DNA of 64,000 nt from Porphyrobacter sp. LM 6 (GCF_001720465.1 NZ_CP017113.1:2852001-2916000); one strand, 5' to 3'; counted from the stretch's first letter, positions 9,488 to 18,760 are shown. Program-made: numbers and translations. The notes: generated by a model not told the origin, from the sequence alone.

Positions 9488-10792
9488 GTGACATTGCGGG
9501 CATTTGAGACCCGCTGCATCGCCGGACGGTTAGGCTTTGCGATAGTGCTCGCAGTGGCAGTAACGAGCCACCCAGCTAGGGCGCAAGCCGAAGCCAGCTG
9601 TGCCGCATCCCCTGAAGCTGCCGCACGCGGCTACAATTATATCCTCGGCACTCAGGCGATTGGCGGCCCGTACCAGCACACCAAAGGCAACCGTCTGATC
9701 GAGCAGGCCGAGAATGTCAGGGGCATGGGCTCGAACCTGCTCAAGATCTCGCTCGCGCAAGGGGCCGCGCCGAATTACGGTTCGCAGGAAGCCGCCCGCA
9801 AGGCCAGGTCCACGCTGGAGTATTTGCAGGCCTCGCCCGCTATCCAGCAAGCGCTCGACAAAGACTTCACCTACTATCAGGCGTGGGTCCACTCCTTCAC
9901 GGGTGCCAACTGGCGCGACGGGGTCAATATGACCGAGGCGCGCCAATACTACGACGAAATGTATGCCCTGACGGCATGGCTGCTGGAACGCTACTCCGGC
10001 ACCGGCAAGGTCTTCATGCTCGGGAACTGGGAGGGCGACTGGCTGCTGCTGGGCCGCCAGAACCGCGAACTCGATCCTTCGCCAACCGCGGTTGACGGCA
10101 TGATCGCGTGGATGAAGATCCGCCAGCTGGCTGTCGACAATGCCAGGGCCGCCGTGCCGCACACGGATGTCGGGGTATATCACTACATCGAGGCCAATCT
10201 CGTCAAGAAGGCGGTGGAGGGCCGCCCCAGCATCGCCCATAGTGTGCTGAGGGAGGTCAATCCCGATCTAGTGTCCTATTCCGCCTACGAAGCGATCAAG
10301 GCATCGCCCAAGCCCGATCTGGAATCGATCCGTCAGCCACTGACCCAGACCCTCGCCTATCTCGAAGGGCAACTGGCGCCAAAGCCGGGCCTGCTCTTTG
10401 CGCGGCGGGTTTTCATCGGCGAATACGGTTATCACGCCGACAAGTCCAAGCCGCTGACCGTGAAGCAGCAATACATGAAAAGCCGCTTCGTAATGCAAGT
10501 CGCAATCGAGCTGGAGCTGCCCTTTGCGCTGATCTGGCAGATGTACAACAACGAGTACGCCGAGGACGGCACTTCCAAGGAAATGTCGCTGATTGATGAG
10601 AGCGGGCGCAAACGGGCGCTCTATCACCTTCATCAGCAATACTTCCAGACAATGCAGGGCTTCGTCGCGCAGTCGTGCCGCGACACCGGAGCGCCGCCTT
10701 CGCGCGAAGCCTTTGAAAAAAAGGCGTTGCAGGTGCTCAATGGGCTTGGCTTCGAAAAGATGCAGGCGCTGGGTGAAGCACCTGCGGGCTGA
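9488..10792 (+). CDS. Secreted TIM-barrel protein, candidate glycoside hydrolase of unassigned family
   Basis: I do not recognise a named family. The 434-residue product has a signal peptide (GFAIVLAVAVTSHPARAQA) and a mature part that reads like an (alpha/beta)8 barrel. A beta-4-like strand ends in NWEGDW, and a beta-7-like strand ends in FIGEYG. These are the positions where clan GH-A enzymes carry acid/base and nucleophile glutamates. The last strand ends in FALIWQMYNNE. I chose the GTG at 9488 because a GGAG lies about eight bases upstream and it gives a normal signal peptide. An ATG at 9401 overlaps the receptor stop codon but would add 29 charged residues. The neighbours argue for glycan hydrolysis; this is inference. 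Confidence 0.6.
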   Translation: MTLRAFETRCIAGRLGFAIVLAVAVTSHPARAQAEASCAASPEAAARGYNYILGTQAIGGPYQHTKGNRLIEQAENVRGMGSNLLKISLAQGAAPNYGSQEAARKARSTLEYLQASPAIQQALDKDFTYYQAWVHSFTGANWRDGVNMTEARQYYDEMYALTAWLLERYSGTGKVFMLGNWEGDWLLLGRQNRELDPSPTAVDGMIAWMKIRQLAVDNARAAVPHTDVGVYHYIEANLVKKAVEGRPSIAHSVLREVNPDLVSYSAYEAIKASPKPDLESIRQPLTQTLAYLEGQLAPKPGLLFARRVFIGEYGYHADKSKPLTVKQQYMKSRFVMQVAIELELPFALIWQMYNNEYAEDGTSKEMSLIDESGRKRALYHLHQQYFQTMQGFVAQSCRDTGAPPSREAFEKKALQVLNGLGFEKMQALGEAPAG

Positions 10793-10800
10793 CGGCGATC

Positions 10801-11706
10801 TTACCCGTCGTTTCGGGCGATATAGCCGAGCGCGGCAAGGAACGCGTCCATCGCGTCCAGCGTCTTGCGGTAATAGAGCTTGGATCGGCTCTGTCTAAAG
10901 AAGCCGTGCGGCTGACCTTCATAGAGATGCAACTGGCACCCCGATCCGGCCGCACGTACCTTGTCGCAATAGGCCTCGCCCGTTGCGACCGGGATAAGCT
11001 GATCGTTCGTGCCGAGCATGATGATCGTGGGTGGGTGGCCGCGCGTGATATTGTGGGCCGGCGAGAATTGGCGCCAATATGCGGACACCCGCTCGAAACC
11101 ATAACCGTTAGGCCCGTTGTCGATCACCGGATTGAAAAGCACGAGCGCAGAAGGACGGTAGGTCACTTCGCTGGCTTCGTCCGGATCCTCGAACCCGTGG
11201 GAAGTCGCCAGCGCAGCGGCGAGGTGCCCGCCGGCCGATCCGCCGCCGGCGGCAATACGTTCGGGGTCGATCTTCAATGCTCTGGCATGGGTCCGCACAT
11301 AGCGCATTGCCGATATGGCATCCGCCAGTGCGGTGCGCGGGTCGGTACCGTCGGTCTGTTCAAGGCGATAATCCGCAGAGATAGCGACCATGCCCTGTTC
11401 CGCCAGATGCCGCGCCTGATCGTACATGATCTGCGCATTGCCTTCGACCCACCCTCCGCCGTGGAAGAAGATGATCGCGGGTCTTGTGCCAGGAAAAGCC
11501 GCCGCATCAGGGTTGAAAACATGCAGAAAGAGTTCGCGGCTTGCAGTCGACTTGTAGCCAATCAGCTGGGGCTCGACGGTCGCTGCTTCTATCGGCGTCG
11601 GCGCGGAGACAACGTCGCCCTCTCCCCCCGGCTCTGCGCGCGTCGCCGCGCAGCCGAGCAGAACGGAAGCGATTACAAGCATTCCGGCAGACCGTTTCAA
11701 TGACAT
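10801..11706 (-). CDS. Lipoprotein alpha/beta hydrolase (carbohydrate esterase / HSL-like)
   Basis: This 301-residue protein starts with a lipoprotein signal (ASVLLGC, lipidated Cys19), so it is probably anchored in the outer membrane or periplasm. The alpha/beta hydrolase core is clear: oxyanion motif HGGGW, nucleophile elbow GGSAGGH, an acidic residue in GTNDQ and the catalytic histidine in GQPHGFF. The family includes acetyl-esterases and feruloyl-type esterases. In this locus it plausibly removes acetyl or other esters from the glycan. Its 3' end nearly touches the TIM-barrel gene (convergent), and it is divergent from the sulfatase. Start M at 11706 is preferred over 11724 because it gives a standard lipoprotein leader. 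Substrate is not determined. Confidence 0.75.
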   Translation of the reverse strand: MSLKRSAGMLVIASVLLGCAATRAEPGGEGDVVSAPTPIEAATVEPQLIGYKSTASRELFLHVFNPDAAAFPGTRPAIIFFHGGGWVEGNAQIMYDQARHLAEQGMVAISADYRLEQTDGTDPRTALADAISAMRYVRTHARALKIDPERIAAGGGSAGGHLAAALATSHGFEDPDEASEVTYRPSALVLFNPVIDNGPNGYGFERVSAYWRQFSPAHNITRGHPPTIIMLGTNDQLIPVATGEAYCDKVRAAGSGCQLHLYEGQPHGFFRQSRSKLYYRKTLDAMDAFLAALGYIARNDG

Positions 11707-11881
11707 TATCGATCCTGCCCCCAAGCCCGGACCACGCCCGCTTTACTTTCCTCAGCATACTATGCGGGTTTGCAGCAAGATCGGCAATGGGGGCTAGCGT
11801 AGCCGGCGTCTTTCGCAATCGCTTCGCTTTTAACCAGCGGACTTTGAGGTGCTGCGTGCCTGCATTGCAATGGAGAACGCC

Positions 11882-13435
11882 ATGACGTTTCTTGCCCGTC
11901 TTATTGCGCTTGCGATCGCGATCTTTGGCGCCACGCTTGCCGTTGCCGACCAGCCTGATGCGAGCCGCGTCAACATCCTCATCATCACGGTCGATGACAT
12001 GAACTGGAACTCGGTCGGTGCATTCGGCAGCCCGGTCAATGACATCACCCCAAATATCGACGCTTTGGCCCGCAATGGCCGCAGGTTCGATCGCGCCTAC
12101 GTGACCGCATCGAACTGCTCGCCCTCACGCGTCGCCCTCCAGACCGGCCTCTATCCGCAGCAGACCGGTGCGACCGGCTTTTTCTACATTGACGATCGTG
12201 ACACGCCCTCGATCGCGTCCGAACTGCGACGGCAAGGCTATTTCACCGGCGTGATCAACAAATCTGACGACACCAACGCCTCACCCGACCACCGTCTATA
12301 TTGGGATATCCGAAAGGAGCTCGGAGCTGCGGGGAAATATTCGGCCCGCAAGATGGGCAAGGCCAGCGCTGGCTTTTTCGAGGCGGCGCGGACTGCACAA
12401 AAACCCTTCTATCTGGTGGTCAACATCGCCGATCCCCACAAGCCGAACTTCAATGATGACGCGGCCAAGGCATCGAGGGCTGATACCTATCTCCCCAGCC
12501 GGATCATCGCCGAATCCGAAGTCCCCGTTCCGGCCTTTCTGCCTGATCTTCTGGGCATCCGAAGGGATGTGCGCAACTACTTCAATTCGGTCAGACGCGC
12601 AGACGACACCGTTGGCGAAATCATGGCGTCACTGCGGGCAAGCGGTCTCGAGGAAAATACGCTGGTCATCTTCCTGTCTGACCATGGGATGCCGTTCCCA
12701 TTCGCCAAATCGTCCGTCTACGACAACAGCCTGAAGACGCCGCTTGTGATGCAGTGGCCGGGCCGGATCACACCCGGCAGTGCCGAGGCCGGCCTCGTTT
12801 CAGCCGTCGATCTGATGCCCACCGTTCTGGAGGCAGCGGGCGTCAGTATGCCGGCCGGACCTCGCTATCTCGGCAGGTCGTTACTGGCGCCTTCATCGCC
12901 ACCGCCACCCTATGTGTTTGGCAGCTTTGACGAGAATGCCAGAGGCTATCCCGTGCCAATGAGAGCCACGATCGGACAGGACTGGCTCTATGTCTTCAAT
13001 GCCTGGTCCGATGGCGAGCACGCAATCAAGAACGACGATATGAACCACCAGTCCTATCGCCAAATGGTGCGCAATGCGCCCGCCGATCCTGCGATCAAGG
13101 CGCGCCTAGACTACTATCTGGGGCCGCCCGTTGAGGAATTGTGTCACTTGCAGACTGATCCCGATTGCCTCGTCAATCTTGCGGGTCTCCCCGCCTATGC
13201 CGGGGTGCTTGAGGAATTCCGGCAAGCGATGCGGGCCCAGATGCTCAGAACCGATGACTATCTGCTCGAGGCCTTCGATGTTCGCAGCGATCAGGCGAAA
13301 CTCCGCACTTTTATGCGCCGCCTGAATGATGCCGCACAGGAGCGGGCGATGCGGCTGCAATGGAAGCGGCCAGATAACATTGCGGGCAGCGCGCGGGCTA
13401 ACCGTCAATTGTTCCTCAAAAAGCAAAATCAATAG
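11882..13435 (+). CDS. Secreted S1-type sulfatase (formylglycine sulfatase)
   Basis: The 517-residue protein has a signal peptide and the alkaline-phosphatase-superfamily metal site VDDMNWNS (Asp38, Asp39). The C-S-P-S-R motif at residues 79-83 has its cysteine converted to formylglycine in active sulfatases. FLSDHGMPF supplies the later metal ligands. The GGAGAA ribosome-binding site is spaced correctly for the ATG at 11882; earlier ATGs at 11849 and 11870 lack one. A sulfatase beside an esterase, a GH2 enzyme and a TonB receptor implies a sulfated glycan, as in marine algal polysaccharides. No maturase (FGE or anSME) is encoded in the window, so it must lie elsewhere. Confidence 0.85.
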   Translation: MTFLARLIALAIAIFGATLAVADQPDASRVNILIITVDDMNWNSVGAFGSPVNDITPNIDALARNGRRFDRAYVTASNCSPSRVALQTGLYPQQTGATGFFYIDDRDTPSIASELRRQGYFTGVINKSDDTNASPDHRLYWDIRKELGAAGKYSARKMGKASAGFFEAARTAQKPFYLVVNIADPHKPNFNDDAAKASRADTYLPSRIIAESEVPVPAFLPDLLGIRRDVRNYFNSVRRADDTVGEIMASLRASGLEENTLVIFLSDHGMPFPFAKSSVYDNSLKTPLVMQWPGRITPGSAEAGLVSAVDLMPTVLEAAGVSMPAGPRYLGRSLLAPSSPPPPYVFGSFDENARGYPVPMRATIGQDWLYVFNAWSDGEHAIKNDDMNHQSYRQMVRNAPADPAIKARLDYYLGPPVEELCHLQTDPDCLVNLAGLPAYAGVLEEFRQAMRAQMLRTDDYLLEAFDVRSDQAKLRTFMRRLNDAAQERAMRLQWKRPDNIAGSARANRQLFLKKQNQ

Positions 13436-13875
13436 CTTGCTCGCCAGCCTTGACCGAGAAAATATTCAATCGGGGTGATGATGTCCGTAAGGCAATGCAT
13501 TGCCAGGATTGAGGTTGCCCCGGCATATTAGAGGCCGTCAGTGGCAACCTCTTCATGGTCAGATCCGCCTACGCGCTCCAGTTCCATGAAGTGTAGACAG
13601 TACAGAGCAAGTTTGATGGCGGGGGGAGTGTGTTGGTCAAACTCCCTTCAGAGAAGGCGACGATCACCTGCTCCAGCTTCGGGTGGCAAAAGAGCGCGCA
13701 GCGCATAGCCTTGTAGTTGGCAAGTGTTGTGGTGAGCTTAGCGAATTCCACCGCCTTGGCCCAGCGGGATTAGCGCGCCGACCTTCGTCATTCACCCCTC
13801 CCCGCTTGACCGGCCTCGCGAATTCGCGGCAAGGCATGGGCGTCACGCGCCGTCATGGCCAATCGGGGAATCACT
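13436..13875. other. Long intergenic region, possible relic, no supported gene
   Basis: About 440 bases separate the sulfatase from the M14 peptidase. An inverted repeat with arms GAGGTTGCC (13511-13519) and GGCAACCTC (13543-13551) could be a transcription end signal. A 60-codon minus-strand reading frame (13569-13751) exists, but it has no ribosome-binding site I can identify and no similarity I recognise. The region is visibly less GC-rich than its neighbours and may be a decayed gene or insertion scar. The last few bases hold the GGGGA ribosome-binding site of the peptidase. Confidence 0.45.
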
Positions 13876-16500
13876 ATGCGTATCGGAATGATGGGCCGCT
13901 GGCTCGCGGGTCTGGCGATGGTCTGGGCTGCGGTGCAACCGGCGCAGGCGCAGTCCTTTATCGAGGGCAGCTTCGATCCCGCCATCCCGACGCTCACCGC
14001 GACAGTGGGCCATGCCCCCGGCACGCGCATCACGACGCCCGATCAGACCTATTCCTATCTCAAGGCGATCGCCGAGGCCGCGCCCGAGCGTGCGAAGCTG
14101 GTGCAATATGCGACCACATGGGAAGGCCGCCCGCTCTATTACCTGATCCTCTCTTCGCCCGAGAACATCGCGCGGCTTGATGCCATCAAGGCCGACATGG
14201 CCAACATCGCCGCCGGACGGCCCGGCAATGGCACCGCGCGCCCGGTCACCTGGCTCGCCTATGGTGTGCACGGCAACGAGATTTCCTCGACCGATGCCGC
14301 GCTGATGACCGCATACCACCTGCTCGCCGTGAAGGACGATGCGCGCGCCGCAAAGATCATGGCGGAAACGATCGTTGTGATCGATCCGATGCAGAACCCG
14401 GACGGGCGGGCGCGGTTCATGAACAACTTCCTCGCCTCGACCGGGATCGTGCCTGCCGCCGACCGGCAGGCCGCCGAGCATGACGAGCCGTGGCCGAGCG
14501 GGCGGGTGAATCACTACATGTTCGATTTGAACCGTGACTGGTTCACGCTTTCGCAGCCCGAAACCCGCGGCAAGGTCGCGGCGATCCGGCAGTGGAACCC
14601 GGTCGTCGTGGTCGATCTTCACGAGATGGGCGGGGACGAGACCTATTTCTTTACCCCCGCAGCCCAGCCCTTCAACCCCAATCTCTCGGCCGCGCAGGTC
14701 CGCGCCTACGAGCTGATCGGCCGCTATAATGCCGCCGCCTTCGATGCACGCGGCGAGCCCTATTTCACCCGCGAGGTCTATGACCTGTTCTACCCCGGCT
14801 ATGGCGATACGTGGAACGCGCATCAGGGCGCGATCGGCTCGACATATGAGCAGGGGTCGGCGCGCGGGCTGGTATTCGCGCGGCGCGACGGGACCGAGCT
14901 GACCTATGCCGACGGGGTGATGAACCACTTCACCACCAGTCTTGCGACTGCCTCCGCTGTGGCCGACAATCCGGCGCGCTTCCTCAGCGATTTTGCCGCC
15001 TATCGCAGCGGCAATGCAAGCGGGGCTGCGGGACGCGGGAGCTATGTGATCGATCTCGCCAAGCGGCGCTGGAATGCCGAAAGGCTGGGCCGCCGCCTTG
15101 CCGAACAGGGCATCACCGTGCTGCGCCGCGATGGGGCAGCAACGCTGTGCGGCAAGTCCTATCCGGCGGGTTATCTGGCCGTGCCGCAGGCCCAGCCCGC
15201 CGCGCGTCTGGTGAAGAGCCTGCTCGACCGCGATACCCCGCTGCCGCCCGATTTCCTTGCTGAGCAGGAGCGCCGCCGGTCGCAGGATTTGCCGCACGAA
15301 CTCTATGATGTGACCGCCTGGTCGGTCGGGCCGATGGCCGGCGTTGACGTTGCCCTCTGCGCTGGCGCGGCAACCGGTGAGCCCCTGCGCGCCGATGCCC
15401 CGATCGCCCCGAAGCAGGACGGCAGCGGCACCTTTGCTATCGCCGTGCCGTGGACCGATAGCGGTCAGGCGCGACTGGTCGCACTCGCACTGCGCGAAGG
15501 GATCGAGGGGCGCGTGACCGACCGCGCGTTTGTCACGGCGGGCCGCACCTTCCCGCGCGGCACCGTGGTGTTCCCGACCGGCGCCAACACGCCCGCCAAG
15601 ATGGAACGCCTCGCCGAACTCGCCCGCACGGTCGGCGCCGAGACTGCGGCGCTGGACAGCGGCTGGGTTGAGAGCGGCCCGAACCTCGGCAGCGAACACT
15701 TCGTCCGCCTGACCTTGCCCCGCGTCGCGATGGCGTGGGACGATGGCACCTCGCAGCTTAGCGCCGGCGCGATGCGCTATGTGCTTGAACAGCGGCTCGG
15801 CCTGCCGGTGGTGCCGATCCGCACCAGCCGCCTCGGCCGGACCGACCTATCGGACTATGACGTGGTGCTGATGCCCGAGGGCGACCCTGCGGCGGCTCTG
15901 GGCGACGGCGGGCAGCGCGCACTCCGCAGCTTCGTCCAGCGCGGCGGGGTGCTGGTGGCGGTGGGCGAGAGCCTCGAAGCCTTCAGCAGCGGCGACAATC
16001 CGCTGCTCGCGGTCAAGCGCGAGGCAGCGCTCGGGCGTGAACCTTCAGCGGCAGGCGGCGACAAGGGCAGCCTTGCAGCCGCCCGCGAAATCACCAGCGA
16101 TGCCGAATATCGCGAGGCGATCAAGGACGAGCAGGCCCTGCCCGATACTCTGCCGGGCGCTCTGCTCAATACCGTCGCCGATCCGGATCACTTCCTTTCG
16201 GCCGGCTATGATGATGGCGCAGTGGTGCTGGCGACGGGGACGCAGATCTTCACCCCGCTCGATCGGGCACAGGGTTTCAACGTGCTGCGCTTCGCTGCGC
16301 CCGGCAAGCTGATCGCCAGCGGCTATGTGTGGGACGAGAACCGCCGCCAGCTCGCCTACAAGCCCTACCTGATGGCCCAGCCGCAGGGCCGCGGCTTGGT
16401 GATCGGCTTTGCGCATGATCCCTCGACCCGCGCCTATCTCGAAGGGCTCGATCTGATGATTGCCAATGCGGTGCTGGTCGCCCCGTCACGGGTGCGATGA
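13876..16500 (+). CDS. Secreted M14-family zinc metallocarboxypeptidase-like protein
   Basis: The 874-residue product has a signal peptide ending QPAQAQS. The zinc-site motif H-G-N-E (His132, Glu135 in AYGVHGNEISS) and the later DLHEMGGDE segment place it in peptidase family M14. The C-terminal third, from about residue 600 (YDVVLMPEGDP, VQRGGVLVAVGES), looks like a glutamine-amidotransferase-like fold, a fusion seen in large sphingomonad and Bacteroidetes M14 proteins. It is probably periplasmic or outer-membrane associated and acts on peptides. I chose ATG 13876 because GGGGA sits 6-7 bases upstream and it begins a clean signal peptide; an ATG seven codons earlier lacks a site. Confidence 0.85.
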   Translation: MRIGMMGRWLAGLAMVWAAVQPAQAQSFIEGSFDPAIPTLTATVGHAPGTRITTPDQTYSYLKAIAEAAPERAKLVQYATTWEGRPLYYLILSSPENIARLDAIKADMANIAAGRPGNGTARPVTWLAYGVHGNEISSTDAALMTAYHLLAVKDDARAAKIMAETIVVIDPMQNPDGRARFMNNFLASTGIVPAADRQAAEHDEPWPSGRVNHYMFDLNRDWFTLSQPETRGKVAAIRQWNPVVVVDLHEMGGDETYFFTPAAQPFNPNLSAAQVRAYELIGRYNAAAFDARGEPYFTREVYDLFYPGYGDTWNAHQGAIGSTYEQGSARGLVFARRDGTELTYADGVMNHFTTSLATASAVADNPARFLSDFAAYRSGNASGAAGRGSYVIDLAKRRWNAERLGRRLAEQGITVLRRDGAATLCGKSYPAGYLAVPQAQPAARLVKSLLDRDTPLPPDFLAEQERRRSQDLPHELYDVTAWSVGPMAGVDVALCAGAATGEPLRADAPIAPKQDGSGTFAIAVPWTDSGQARLVALALREGIEGRVTDRAFVTAGRTFPRGTVVFPTGANTPAKMERLAELARTVGAETAALDSGWVESGPNLGSEHFVRLTLPRVAMAWDDGTSQLSAGAMRYVLEQRLGLPVVPIRTSRLGRTDLSDYDVVLMPEGDPAAALGDGGQRALRSFVQRGGVLVAVGESLEAFSSGDNPLLAVKREAALGREPSAAGGDKGSLAAAREITSDAEYREAIKDEQALPDTLPGALLNTVADPDHFLSAGYDDGAVVLATGTQIFTPLDRAQGFNVLRFAAPGKLIASGYVWDENRRQLAYKPYLMAQPQGRGLVIGFAHDPSTRAYLEGLDLMIANAVLVAPSRVR

Positions 16501-16562
16501 TGCGCTGACGCTCCTCGAGGATGATCTAGGAACTGGACACTTAATGTGTCATGCTGGCTTGC

Positions 16563-17318
16563 ATGACGCTGTTCGAAGTCATTGTTGTGGGTCACGTCAT
16601 CACCGGCGTGGTGGGGCTGACCGCATTCTGGGGCCCCATCGCCACGCGCAAGGGCGCGGCCAATCATCGCAAGTGGGGCAAGGCGGCCTGCTACGGCTTT
16701 CTGGGCGCGGGCGCGCTGGCGATCGCGATGGCCCTGTTGTCGCTCTACGGGCCGGAATACCGCCACCCGGAAATCGCCGACCGGACGCTGTTCGACGGCC
16801 TGTTCGGGTGGATGATGCTCTATCTCGGCACGCTCACCATCGGCTTTGTCGACTATGGCCTGGCGGTGGTTCGCCACGCGCGCGACCGCACAGCACTGCG
16901 CGGCCTGCGCTATCAGGCGATGATTGTGGCGGTGGTGACGACGGGGGCTTGGTGCGGCTATTTCGGCGTCAAGGTCGGACACCCGCTGATGGTGCTGGTC
17001 GCCTTCATCGGCATCGTCGCAATGCTGATCCAGCAGCGTTACATCTGGCGGGCGGCAGACTTTCCGCGCGGCACCCACGTCGGCGAACATTTCCGCGCGC
17101 TGATCGGCATGGGGATTTCCGCCTACACCGCGTTCCTTTCGGTCGGGCTGATCCGGCTGATCCCCGAACACGTCTTTAACCCCGCAATCTGGGCCGGGCC
17201 GAGCGTGATCGGGGTCAGCCTGATCCTCTACTTCACCATCAAGGGCAAACGCGCCAACGCGCCCAAGCCATCAGGGGTGCGCCCACATCCGCAACAGGTT
17301 GGCGATGGTCTTGTCTAG
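16563..17318 (+). CDS. Multi-pass inner-membrane protein, unknown function
   Basis: I do not recognise this 251-residue protein. It has about seven hydrophobic segments (for example IVVGHVITGVVGLTAFW, YGFLGAGALAIAMALLSLYG, VIGVSLILYFTI) and histidines near membrane boundaries (VGHVITG, NHRKWGKA), which resembles small haem- or quinone-linked membrane proteins without proving it. Its 3' end overlaps the convergent PiuC-type gene by 48 bases. The start is uncertain: ATGs at 16551 and 16563 are both possible and neither has a clear ribosome-binding site. A similar short membrane protein is encoded at 37706-38476. Confidence 0.6.
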   Translation: MTLFEVIVVGHVITGVVGLTAFWGPIATRKGAANHRKWGKAACYGFLGAGALAIAMALLSLYGPEYRHPEIADRTLFDGLFGWMMLYLGTLTIGFVDYGLAVVRHARDRTALRGLRYQAMIVAVVTTGAWCGYFGVKVGHPLMVLVAFIGIVAMLIQQRYIWRAADFPRGTHVGEHFRALIGMGISAYTAFLSVGLIRLIPEHVFNPAIWAGPSVIGVSLILYFTIKGKRANAPKPSGVRPHPQQVGDGLV

Positions 17319-17948
17319 CGTCAGCAATTCGGCCGATTGAGCAGGCAAGCTCGCGCGCAATGACGCGCGCAGGTTTTCCAGATCGAACAGCATTTCCCGC
17401 TGTGAGAGATCGGTGATCAGGCTTTCGATCCAGCCAACGCACACGATCCGCTCGCCCCGGGTCACCGGCCTTACTTCGTGGATGCTTGTCGACGGATAGA
17501 GCACCAGCTGCCCTGCCTCTGGCTTGACCTCTTGCGTCATGCCGGACGCATCGATCGCCAGTTCGCCGCCGTCATATTCGTCGGGAGATGACAGGAACAG
17601 CGTGAACGACAGGTCGGTGCGGATCCGGGCCTTACCCGTCCCCATCAAAGCGTTGTCGACATGCGCGCCGTAGCCGCCGCCAACGCCCGTCTTGCTGATC
17701 AGCAGCGGAGAGAAGCGGCGCGGCTGGGCAGCGGCCCTGACCACCGGATGCTCTGCGACGATCGGGAGGAGCTCGTCCTGCATCCGCCGCCCTTCGGGGG
17801 TATCCATCGCCGCCTGCTCGTTGCGCTTGACTTGCCGCGCCACCGAACCGGCAGTCTCGCGCCCGTCGCGCCATTCGAGCATGGCGATGCGTTCGCGCAG
17901 CGCCGCGAGGTGTTCGGGATCGTCGAGAGCGTTGATGACCAGGATCAT
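17271..17948 (-). CDS. piuC: Fe(II)/2-oxoglutarate-dependent dioxygenase, PiuC/YbiX type
   Basis: The 225-residue length equals the family standard of about 226. The 2-His-1-Asp iron site reads H-V-D (GAHVDNALMG) with the distal histidine in STSIHEVRPV, followed by the conserved arginine region and GWIESLI. PiuC-type hydroxylases are typically iron-regulated and encoded next to TonB receptors; here it follows a TetR regulator by 49 bases on the same strand, and a TonB receptor starts divergently. Start M at 17948 gives the typical MILVINALDD opening. A physiological substrate is not established for the family. Confidence 0.85.
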   Translation of the reverse strand: MILVINALDDPEHLAALRERIAMLEWRDGRETAGSVARQVKRNEQAAMDTPEGRRMQDELLPIVAEHPVVRAAAQPRRFSPLLISKTGVGGGYGAHVDNALMGTGKARIRTDLSFTLFLSSPDEYDGGELAIDASGMTQEVKPEAGQLVLYPSTSIHEVRPVTRGERIVCVGWIESLITDLSQREMLFDLENLRASLRASLPAQSAELLTLDKTIANLLRMWAHP

Positions 17949-17997
17949 GGCTGCGGGCTGTATCGCGGGAGGCCACCCAAGGAAAGCGGCGCGCGTA

Positions 17998-18639
17998 TCA
18001 GCGGCGGGCGATCCCTTCGGCCAGCAGGCGGTTGACCCCGGCCGCGACATCCTCGGGGGTCAGCTCGGCATTGCCCCACACCACATAGCGCAGGCCGACA
18101 AAGACGTTCATCCCCATCAACGCCCAGGCCTCAAGCTCGCCCAGCCCGTCGCGGAAGGCGCCGCTCGCGCTTCCCGCCCGCAGGCGATCGTGGATGCGCG
18201 CCGCGATGGTTTCGTAGTGTTCGCGGTAACTCGCCGGATCGACGAATTCCGCTTCATCGATGATCCGGTAGACTTCCTTGTGCTCGGCCGCGAAGCGCAG
18301 GAATGCCGCGAGCGCCGCGCGTTCGATTTCGAGCGCGCCCATGCCTTGATGCAGCGCCGAGCGCGCGCTGGTGCGCACCTTCTCGCTCATGTCGGCGACC
18401 AGCGCCCGGAACAGCGCGTCCTTGCTATCGAAATAGGTATAGAAGCTCCCCAGCGCCACGCCCGCGCGGCGGGTGATCGAACTGACCGAGGCTTCGTGAA
18501 AGCCCTTCTCGCCGAACTCCTCGGCAGCGGCATCGAGCAACTTGCGCAAGGTCCGGCGGCCGCGCTCGGTGCGCGGTGCCTTGGGGTCGCTGCCCGCGAC
18601 CGGTGCGACCTCCGCCGCGTTGCCCTGAGTGTTGCCCAT
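17998..18639 (-). CDS. TetR-family transcriptional regulator
   Basis: The 213-residue protein has an N-terminal helix-turn-helix at about residues 25-70 (LLDAAAEEFGEKGF, VSSITRRAGVALGSFYTYF) and a TetR C-terminal ligand domain. A GGAGGG site is spaced correctly for the ATG at 18639 but is too close to the ATG at 18645. It is divergent from a TonB-dependent receptor, and the intergenic region carries a TTGAA-N6-TTCAA palindrome. Autorepression and control of both the receptor and piuC are therefore likely. The ligand is unknown. Confidence 0.85.
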   Translation of the reverse strand: MGNTQGNAAEVAPVAGSDPKAPRTERGRRTLRKLLDAAAEEFGEKGFHEASVSSITRRAGVALGSFYTYFDSKDALFRALVADMSEKVRTSARSALHQGMGALEIERAALAAFLRFAAEHKEVYRIIDEAEFVDPASYREHYETIAARIHDRLRAGSASGAFRDGLGELEAWALMGMNVFVGLRYVVWGNAELTPEDVAAGVNRLLAEGIARR

Positions 18640-18685
18640 CAGCATCTCCCTCCACGCTTTCGGTAAGCCGCGCAAGGGTCAGGCA

Positions 18686-18712
18686 CAAGTCAAAACTTGA
18701 AACATGGTTCAA
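18686..18712. promoter_or_regulatory. Overlapping inverted repeats, candidate TetR operator
   Basis: A near-perfect palindrome TTGAAACATGGTTCAA occupies 18697-18712. It overlaps a perfect inverted repeat with arms CAAGT (18686-18690) and ACTTG (18695-18699). Both lie in the 121-base divergent region between the TetR gene and the TonB receptor, about 60 and 50 bases from the two start codons, as expected for a TetR operator. Confidence 0.6.
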
Positions 18713-18760
18713 CTTTCAATATCACTCCTCCCATACGAGGGCAGGAGAGGACCAAACCCC

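Noticed and set aside
13569..13751. 60-codon minus-strand reading frame in the 13436-13875 gap
   Set aside because: There is no ribosome-binding site and no family resemblance, so I did not call a gene.
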